From JANQTF01 sp036835375 (lineage in GTDB: Bacteria; Bacteroidota; Bacteroidia; J057), in assembly GCA_036835375.1 (NCBI GenBank), contig DAITMB010000092.1:1-20411 (forward strand): a stretch of 20,411 nt of DNA, read 5' to 3'. Of this stretch, positions 15,817 to 20,411 are shown one piece after another. The notes under the pieces were generated by a model. The model was not told where the DNA came from and ran no database searches. It saw nothing but the letters and a program-made list of their open reading frames with translations. Each line of letters starts with the position of its first letter. The first letter of the stretch is position 1. The position numbers were made by a program, and so were the translations under genes.

Positions 15817-15956
15817 GTGGATCTTTGGATAAACTTCAATAACAGGGCGTTTTCGCTACCTTTTTTCTGGGTACATCTTCCGCTGAATTGGGAGATGGGA
15901 AAAGGCTTCGGATTGGAGAACAACTCATTGACGCAGCGCCTTGAAACAACAAATGC

Positions 15957-15991
15957 AAACAGGCGAAACTCGCAATGAGTCTCGCCTGTTT
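15957..15991 (-). terminator. Terminator hairpin after the FKBP gene
   Basis: A 10-bp stem AAACAGGCGA/TCGCCTGTTT is extended inward, past one mismatch, by ACTC/GAGT around a 5-nt loop. It lies 38 nt past the FKBP stop codon on the minus strand and is followed by a T-rich stretch broken by G. It separates the FKBP gene from the ABC exporter gene. Confidence 0.75.
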
Positions 15992-16029
15992 GTGATGAAA
16001 CTGACACAGGAGAAAGCCTCCTTTAGCCA

Positions 16030-16716
16030 TTACTCTTGGATGCTGATAAGTTCCACGTCGAAAACCAGTGTTTCGCCTGGTCCGATTTTCGGGGGAGATC
16101 CTTGTGGACCATAGGCCAAGTTGGAAGGAATGTACAGGCGATACTTAGATCCAACCGGCATCAGTTGCAAGCCTTCGGTCCAGCCTTTGATCACGCGATT
16201 GAGGGGGAAAGTGGCTGGTGCACCGCGTTGGTAGGAGCTATCGAAAACTTTGCCATCGAGAAGACGGCCTTCGTAGTGAACTTCTACCACATTGGTGGCA
16301 AGGGGAGTCGGACCTGTGCCCGGCGAAAGAATCTCGTATTGAAGACCGCTGGCGGTAGTGGACACACCTGCTTTCTGGCCGTTTTCTGCTAGGAAAGCAG
16401 CGCCTTTGGCTTCATTTTCGCCGGCAGCAGCCTGCGATTGGGCCATTTGGGCTTGTCTCATTTGATTTTGGAAGGCCATCATGAGCGATTGGGAAGTCGC
16501 TTCGTCAAATATGGATTCTTTACCCTCGAAGATATCCTTCATCCCCTGATATACATGATCAGCATTCAACTTGACACCCGCTTGGGAGAGATTGCGAGCC
16601 AAATCTACGCCCAGCATATAAGAAACGCTGTCAATGCGATTGGTCAAAGAGGTCTGGGCATGGCCGCTCAGCAACAGGCCCATGGTTATCAGACCGAAAC
16701 TCAATAGGTTTTTCAT
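16030..16716 (-). CDS. Secreted FKBP-type peptidyl-prolyl cis-trans isomerase (Mip-like)
   Basis: 228 aa from ATG 16716 (MKNLLSFGLITMGLLLSGHAQ), which gives a clean signal peptide. An ORF starting at 16803 adds 29 residues with no signal character and is rejected. Residues about 25-115 are the helical dimerisation domain seen in Mip/FkpA (SYMLGVDLARNL, then a Gln/Ala-rich helix). Residues about 120-228 are the FKBP catalytic core: Tyr148 in VHYEG, Phe158-Asp159 in KVFDSS, Val175-Ile176 and Trp179 in RVIKGWTEGL, Tyr202 in LAYGPQG, and Phe219. All key active-site residues are present. It speeds proline isomerisation in folding of periplasmic or outer-membrane proteins. It ends before its own terminator at 15957-15991. 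Confidence 0.93.
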   Translation of the reverse strand: MKNLLSFGLITMGLLLSGHAQTSLTNRIDSVSYMLGVDLARNLSQAGVKLNADHVYQGMKDIFEGKESIFDEATSQSLMMAFQNQMRQAQMAQSQAAAGENEAKGAAFLAENGQKAGVSTTASGLQYEILSPGTGPTPLATNVVEVHYEGRLLDGKVFDSSYQRGAPATFPLNRVIKGWTEGLQLMPVGSKYRLYIPSNLAYGPQGSPPKIGPGETLVFDVELISIQE

Positions 16717-16745
16717 TCTCACAAATTTGTTGTTGCAGCATGTAC

Positions 16746-16997
16746 TCAATCTGCGCCACGAAAAAACCAAAATTCTGGGTATAATCCCAATCTTGCTCCA
16801 CACATTTGCTTGACAAGCGCTACGCTGAGTGGCTCACGGCCATTGTCATCGAAATAAATCACTTTCCTTCGTCGAATATTGATCAAGAAGAGTCCAAATC
16901 GATTGGCGAGGGATGGCTTCGGCAACACTGCATGGAAGCGAAGTTCTTGGATCTCTGATTTTTTAAGGGGGCAAAACAAACAATTTTCTTCCGTCAT
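16746..16997 (-). CDS. Possible small hypothetical protein (83 aa)
   Basis: An 83-codon ORF just upstream of the FKBP gene (29 nt from its stop to the FKBP ATG) on the same strand. The ATG is preceded by AAAAGAAGAG, a plausible ribosome site. The sequence has a hydrophobic/basic middle (ANRFGLFLINIRRRKVIYFD) and an aromatic end (LYPEFWFF); no family is recognised. If real it would be co-transcribed with the FKBP gene. It might equally be a chance ORF in the 5' region of that gene, so confidence is low. Confidence 0.38.
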   Translation of the reverse strand: MTEENCLFCPLKKSEIQELRFHAVLPKPSLANRFGLFLINIRRRKVIYFDDNGREPLSVALVKQMCGARLGLYPEFWFFRGAD

Positions 16998-17163
16998 CTC
17001 TTCTTTTCAGGGGTCTATAATGAGCGAATAAGCCTCTCGAAAAATGCCTGTGTTTGAATAAAGGCCACGTCAAAAAGAATGCTCATAAGAATTGCTCCTT
17101 CAACCTGATTTGCGTAAGTTTCGTACACCGCATCAGCTAATTTATCCAATCGCCACAGCGCCT

Positions 17164-17823
17164 ATGTCCCTTCATCAGCAGTTCATTCGTCACATTCCAA
17201 TCATCTGGGAAGGAGAAGCACCGCCAGAGATGCCCGATCTTCCACCCGCAGTGGAAATCGGCGCTCAGGCCATAAGTTCTGCCGTTATAGGCGGATTAAA
17301 TGGCATGATTAAGGAAGGAATGGCAAGTTTTCAGGCGCTACAGGAAGGCAAAATCGACCAAAAGCAGTTCACTTATCGCGTCATACGCAAGGGAACAGCA
17401 GGGGCGGTCCAGCAAGGAAGCAAATCTGCTGCAGCTCTCACCATGAGGCAGGGACTGATTTATACCGCTAAAAAAATTGGATCAAGACGCTTCCTTGCTT
17501 TTTCCAAAAGCCATGCTGTGTTTTCGGTCTGTTACGGGGTCGTGGACCAAGGAATTCATACTTACCAATTTTTCCAAGGTAAGCTTGACGAAGTTCAATA
17601 CAAGGTGCAGACCACTGAAAATATCGGCTCTACTGGAGGCGCAATTTCGGGAGCGGCGTTAGGCGCTTTTTTGGGATCGACAGTTCCCGGCTTAGGTACC
17701 GTGATGGGCGCGCTCATCGGAATGGCGGGCGCTTCGGGAGGTGCCTCTCTGGGCAAAAGCTTTGGGGAGAAGTGGTTTGGAAAGGACAACAAACCTTCCG
17801 GAGAGCAGAACCCCGAGCAGTAG
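17164..17823 (+). CDS. Glycine-zipper protein with internal duplication, function unknown
   Basis: 219 aa from ATG 17164 (MSLHQQFIRHIPIIWEG); an ATG at 17092 adds 24 residues without supporting features. No signal peptide. Two halves follow the same plan. Repeat 1 (about 40-95) has GMASFQALQEGKIDQKQFTY then a Gly/Ala-rich helix. Repeat 2 (about 122-172) has GIHTYQFFQGKLDEVQYKV then a longer Gly/Ala-rich stretch. The latter runs on into a clear glycine zipper (about 156-200: GGAISGAALGAFLGS, then GTVMGALIGMAGASGG), the kind of small-residue helix pair that packs in membranes or forms pores or channels. The C-terminal tail is polar. I do not recognise a named family. The next gene, 177 bp away on the same strand, is a LETM1/TerB protein, which also suggests a membrane link. 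A toxin-like or membrane-sensing role is possible but unproven. Confidence 0.7.
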   Translation: MSLHQQFIRHIPIIWEGEAPPEMPDLPPAVEIGAQAISSAVIGGLNGMIKEGMASFQALQEGKIDQKQFTYRVIRKGTAGAVQQGSKSAAALTMRQGLIYTAKKIGSRRFLAFSKSHAVFSVCYGVVDQGIHTYQFFQGKLDEVQYKVQTTENIGSTGGAISGAALGAFLGSTVPGLGTVMGALIGMAGASGGASLGKSFGEKWFGKDNKPSGEQNPEQ

Positions 17824-17963
17824 ATTGAGGGAAATTTCCTAGAGGCTGGCGCAGCAGGAGATCAGCGGTAGCATGTATCAGACGCAAGCGATTGGCTAAA
17901 TAAATCGCAATTTGGGAGCGGAAACGCGCATCATTTTCAATACGCCCATCGCAGTACTTTTCC

Positions 17964-17971
17964 TACCTTTG
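17964..17971 (+). promoter_or_regulatory. Possible -7 box (TACCTTTG) of the LETM1/TerB gene
   Basis: Perfect TAnnTTTG ending 29 nt before the ATG at 18001, predicting a start near 17977 and a leader of about 24 nt. No clear -33 TTTG at the usual spacing. If real, this gene is transcribed separately from the glycine-zipper gene upstream. Confidence 0.42.
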
Positions 17972-18000
17972 GCAAAGTTTCGCGACATGTCCAGACTCCC

Positions 18001-19410
18001 ATGAATCCTGCTGACAGAGGTTGGTTTATGCGGTTCATTCGCCGCCAAGTCCTGCTGGAGCAGGACTACATGATGCGTACAGTGTCTGAAGCAATATCTC
18101 AAGGGCAGCATGTTCAGCAATTTCTTTACCAGCTTCTTCAGCCTACCGGGCTGATGTATGGGTTTCCGGTGCGCTTTATTGGGAGTCCCCCCACGGGATC
18201 GGGAGATTGGACAGAAAAGGATAAAATCAAAATTCTGCTCACTGAAGCCTTCCTCTATGCAGGGCTTTTCTACCACTGGAGCGACGCTGACGAATCAGCC
18301 CAGCCTGCCCAAGAACTTATTGAAGGTGGCTTGACAGAAAAAAAGCATGCAGATTTTGAATTCCCTCAGTCCAGGTCTCTCTATGGATTCAAACTTCGCG
18401 ATCGACTTCCTGCCATTCTGGATGATTTAGAGCGCTTTTATGAGGATCACGTCGCCTTGATTCCCTCAGGTGCCCGGGCGAGCTGGCGCAAGCGGCCCAA
18501 GATTGAAGACCGCCTGGAAGCAATCATCGATCGCAGGATTGCATTGAAATATGACTGGCGCAACTTTTGGAATAGCTTTTTTCATAACAGTCTGCTGTTT
18601 TTTGATTTGATCGACTTCCTCACTTGGAAAGAAAATAAAGGGGCTGATTCAGGCCGAAGTATCTTGATGCATCGTCAGGCCATGCGATTTGACATCTTGA
18701 AAATCATCGCGGCAGCGGCACATTCCGATGGTAAAGTCACCAAAGAAGAAAAGGAGTTGTTCCTCTTTTTCCTCGAATCTGCTCGTTTGCCTGCACATCG
18801 AAAGCGCCAAGCTGAGGTATTTTTTCGTGATGGCCTGGCGCTTGCCGACATGCATATCGAAACCCTCGACGCCTGGCTCCTGAAGAAATATTTTCTTGAA
18901 TTGGCCATTCTCACCGTCTGGATGAATCGAGAAATCAGCCCCAAAGAACTCCAGTTTCTCCATGTCCTCACCAAGCAAATTGGCCTGGAGGAGAAAGACC
19001 TGCAACTTAGCTTGGACCAAATTCGCAGTTTTGTGCTCCAATATTGGGATCAGGTTCATTATCTCACTATTCGCCAAAACTATCGGGTTGTGAGCGAACA
19101 GATGATGCGGAGGCTTTTCACCATCGTCAAAGAAAATCAGCGGATCCTGATCAATGAAGTAAGAGGCAGCCGTGATCTCGCACAGCTCATTGGAAAATAT
19201 ACCACCGGCGACATCACCAATGAAGAAAAGGAGCAACTCCGAAATGGGCTATTAGATGTGCTCAAGGCTATTCCAGCCTATTCCTATTTGCTGCTCCCGG
19301 GGTCTTTTTTCACCCTGCCAATCCTCATCCGTGTGCTCCCTCGCAGCCTTTTGTTTCCAAACACCTACCGGGAAGAACAAAAGGAAGAGCGAAAATCTCG
19401 TCAGAAGTGA
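18001..19410 (+). CDS. LETM1-related protein with central TerB-like domain
   Basis: 469 aa. The N-terminus MNPADRGWFMRFIRR resembles the start of Bacteroidota proteins annotated as LETM1-related biofilm-associated (MNPxxxGW), which also fixes the start codon. Residues about 228-345 resemble a TerB fold: helices with DILKIIAAAAHSDGKVTKEE and the second acidic turn WMNREISPKEL, where TerB proteins bind metal or ligand. Residues about 370-455 resemble the LETM1 ribosome-binding-like region, ending in the characteristic LLPGSFFTLPILIRVLPRSL hydrophobic pair and a basic tail. In mitochondria LETM1 acts in cation/proton balance; the bacterial role is poorly known, and the biofilm link is from annotation only. 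No signal peptide; a peripheral or integral inner-membrane protein is likely. Its own promoter box lies at 17964-17971. Confidence 0.82.
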   Translation: MNPADRGWFMRFIRRQVLLEQDYMMRTVSEAISQGQHVQQFLYQLLQPTGLMYGFPVRFIGSPPTGSGDWTEKDKIKILLTEAFLYAGLFYHWSDADESAQPAQELIEGGLTEKKHADFEFPQSRSLYGFKLRDRLPAILDDLERFYEDHVALIPSGARASWRKRPKIEDRLEAIIDRRIALKYDWRNFWNSFFHNSLLFFDLIDFLTWKENKGADSGRSILMHRQAMRFDILKIIAAAAHSDGKVTKEEKELFLFFLESARLPAHRKRQAEVFFRDGLALADMHIETLDAWLLKKYFLELAILTVWMNREISPKELQFLHVLTKQIGLEEKDLQLSLDQIRSFVLQYWDQVHYLTIRQNYRVVSEQMMRRLFTIVKENQRILINEVRGSRDLAQLIGKYTTGDITNEEKEQLRNGLLDVLKAIPAYSYLLLPGSFFTLPILIRVLPRSLLFPNTYREEQKEERKSRQK

Positions 19411-19526
19411 GCTTCCATTTGATGAAATCATGGAGCCGATCTGAGCATCATTGATCAATCGACCTTGGTAAAGGGACGTTTTTCGCATCAAATGTCTATT
19501 TTGTTTACTCTACTCACCTCGCTACC

Positions 19527-20309
19527 ATGACGAATCATCCATCTTTGCCCCTCGCCCTGATCTTTGGCCTCTTGGTTATAGGCATCAGCACAGCGTTTTA
19601 CGCGCCTGCTCCCCAGCATTTCTATGCTGACGCTGCGCAGCTCCTTGGTGCTTGGGAGTTACAAGAAGTCAATGGAGAAGCCATTGCTGACACACCCGGC
19701 CAGCGATCGGTGTTTCTTTGTTCAGAAGGATATTGGATGCGCTCGCACTTCCAAAGCGATCCACCGCACTTCGACCATACCTTCGGCGGCACCTACGATC
19801 TGGAAAATGACAGCCTCGAACTGACGCTCGAATTCCATTCGGGCGACTCGGCACTCGTCGGCAAAAGTTATCTCGTCCAGATGAACCTCACTTCAGAAGA
19901 ATTAGAACTTCGCATGGAGCTCGACGGCCAGCAGATTCACGAGCGATATCGCCGCATTGATACGGCGGGCACAGCATTGGCTGGCAACTGGCGTTTTCAT
20001 TCACGTCAGCGCGATGGAGAATGGAGCCCCATGCGACCAGGGCCTCGCAAAACGCTGAAAATGCTCACAGGAACGCGGTTTCAGTGGGCGGCAATTAACA
20101 CTGAAACAGGGCAATTTTTCGGTACAGGGGGTGGGACCTATACCTTTGAAGGCGGAAAATATACGGAGTACATCGAGTATTTCTCGCGGGATTCTTCACG
20201 CGTAGGAGCGAGCCTGAGTTTCGATGGCCGAGTGGAGGGGGAAGACTGGCATCACAGCGGGCTGAGCAGTCGTGGCGAGCCGATGTATGAAATTTGGCGC
20301 CGGGACTGA
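19527..20309 (+). CDS. Secreted two-repeat lipocalin-like protein
   Basis: 260 aa. The N-terminal hydrophobic segment (about 7-25, LPLALIFGLLVIGISTAFYA) is a signal peptide or anchor. The rest contains two similar beta-rich units. Unit 1 (about 38-144) starts with LLGAWELQEVNGE, passes through FGGTYDLENDSLELTLEFHSG and ends in HERYRRID. Unit 2 (about 150-260) starts with LAGNWRFHSRQRDGE, has GGGTYTFEGGKYTEYIEYFS and ends in MYEIWRRD. This G-x-W start, GGTY strand and final Y-x-x-x-R pattern is seen in small lipocalin-like domains of Bacteroidota (DUF4488-like), usually of unknown ligand. It likely sits in the periplasm or on the surface. It is separated by 116 bp from the LETM1/TerB gene, with no strong terminator between. 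The fold assignment is an inference from pattern. Confidence 0.65.
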   Translation: MTNHPSLPLALIFGLLVIGISTAFYAPAPQHFYADAAQLLGAWELQEVNGEAIADTPGQRSVFLCSEGYWMRSHFQSDPPHFDHTFGGTYDLENDSLELTLEFHSGDSALVGKSYLVQMNLTSEELELRMELDGQQIHERYRRIDTAGTALAGNWRFHSRQRDGEWSPMRPGPRKTLKMLTGTRFQWAAINTETGQFFGTGGGTYTFEGGKYTEYIEYFSRDSSRVGASLSFDGRVEGEDWHHSGLSSRGEPMYEIWRRD

Positions 20310-20336
20310 TAGGGGGGAAGAGAGGTGAGAAGCGAG

Positions 20337-20360
20337 AGGCGAGACGGGAGAGCCTCGCCT
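20337..20360 (+). repeat. Small hairpin after the lipocalin-like gene
   Basis: AGGCGAG/CTCGCCT, a 7-bp stem around a 10-nt loop. Its last two bases are shared with the large inverted repeat that follows, so only one of the two structures can be complete at a time. No T run follows. Confidence 0.4.
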
Positions 20361-20411
20361 TCGAGAGCCTCAGGCATCGGCAAAGACATCCGGAGGCTGA
20401 GGCTCTCGAAG
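20359..20411. repeat. Perfect 15-bp inverted repeat at the window end
   Basis: CTTCGAGAGCCTCAG at 20359-20373 and its exact reverse complement at 20397-20411, with a 23-nt loop. The right arm ends at the last base, so the repeat may continue outside. It could be a terminator for the lipocalin-like gene, a genome repeat or the end of a mobile element; no T run is visible in the window. Confidence 0.75.

Noticed and set aside
14822..15817. 331-aa plus-strand ORF opposite the ABC exporter
   Set aside because: Antisense shadow; rich in Gln/His as expected from reading membrane helices backwards.
17109..17145. TTTG plus TAATTTAT as a promoter of the glycine-zipper gene
   Set aside because: The -7 match is imperfect and the 25-nt spacer is too long.

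Overview
The window looks like chromosomal DNA from a Bacteroidota bacterium of medium G+C, most likely a Saprospiria-type lineage (the rank below phylum is a guess). The signs are two tandem secreted DUF4369/DUF5106/thioredoxin proteins, a LETM1-related TerB-fusion protein of the kind labelled biofilm-associated in Bacteroidota, weak or absent Shine-Dalgarno sequences, and several perfect TAnnTTTG boxes (the Bacteroidota sigma-ABfr -7 element) just upstream of genes. No rRNA, tRNA, CRISPR array or intact mobile element is visible.

Layout. 1-2668 (+): two adjacent paralogous TlpA-like thiol-disulfide proteins, the first cut by the window edge. 2669-3787: no intact gene, but a decayed IS4-type transposase lies on the minus strand. 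3788-6235 (-): ccmB-like haem exporter subunit downstream of pruA (proline catabolism). 6442-6769 (-): a tiny self-contained unit made of a promoter box, a 59-codon ORF and a terminator hairpin, too short for ordinary ORF calling. 6854-7657 (-): lipoprotein L,D-transpeptidase. 7670-8285: empty. 8286-9305 (+): exported isoaspartyl peptidase/asparaginase, followed by two copies of the same GC-rich hairpin.

9588-13470 (+) is a tight three-gene operon: a multi-TM GT-C (GT39/ArnT-like) glycosyltransferase, an FAD-dependent amine-oxidase-fold oxidoreductase and a polyprenyl-phosphate-type GT2. The first two genes overlap by ATGA and the third starts 11 nt after the second. The natural reading is a lipid-linked sugar pathway: the GT2 charges a polyprenyl phosphate, the GT-C enzyme transfers the sugar on the periplasmic side, and the oxidoreductase modifies the lipid or the sugar. 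This is the best candidate for an undescribed pathway in the window.

13670-16716 (-): a 63-aa membrane-anchored zinc-ribbon protein, an ABC exporter with fused permease and ATPase, and a secreted FKBP prolyl isomerase with its own terminator. A possible small ORF (16746-16997, -) lies just upstream of the FKBP gene. 17164-20309 (+): a glycine-zipper protein built from an internal duplication, the TerB/LETM1 protein, and a secreted two-repeat lipocalin-like protein. The window ends in a perfect 15-bp inverted repeat.

Most of the window is housekeeping or envelope-related. The unusual parts are the GT-C/FAD/GT2 cassette, the 59-codon micro-gene unit, the duplicated glycine-zipper protein beside the LETM1/TerB gene, and the hairpin repeats.
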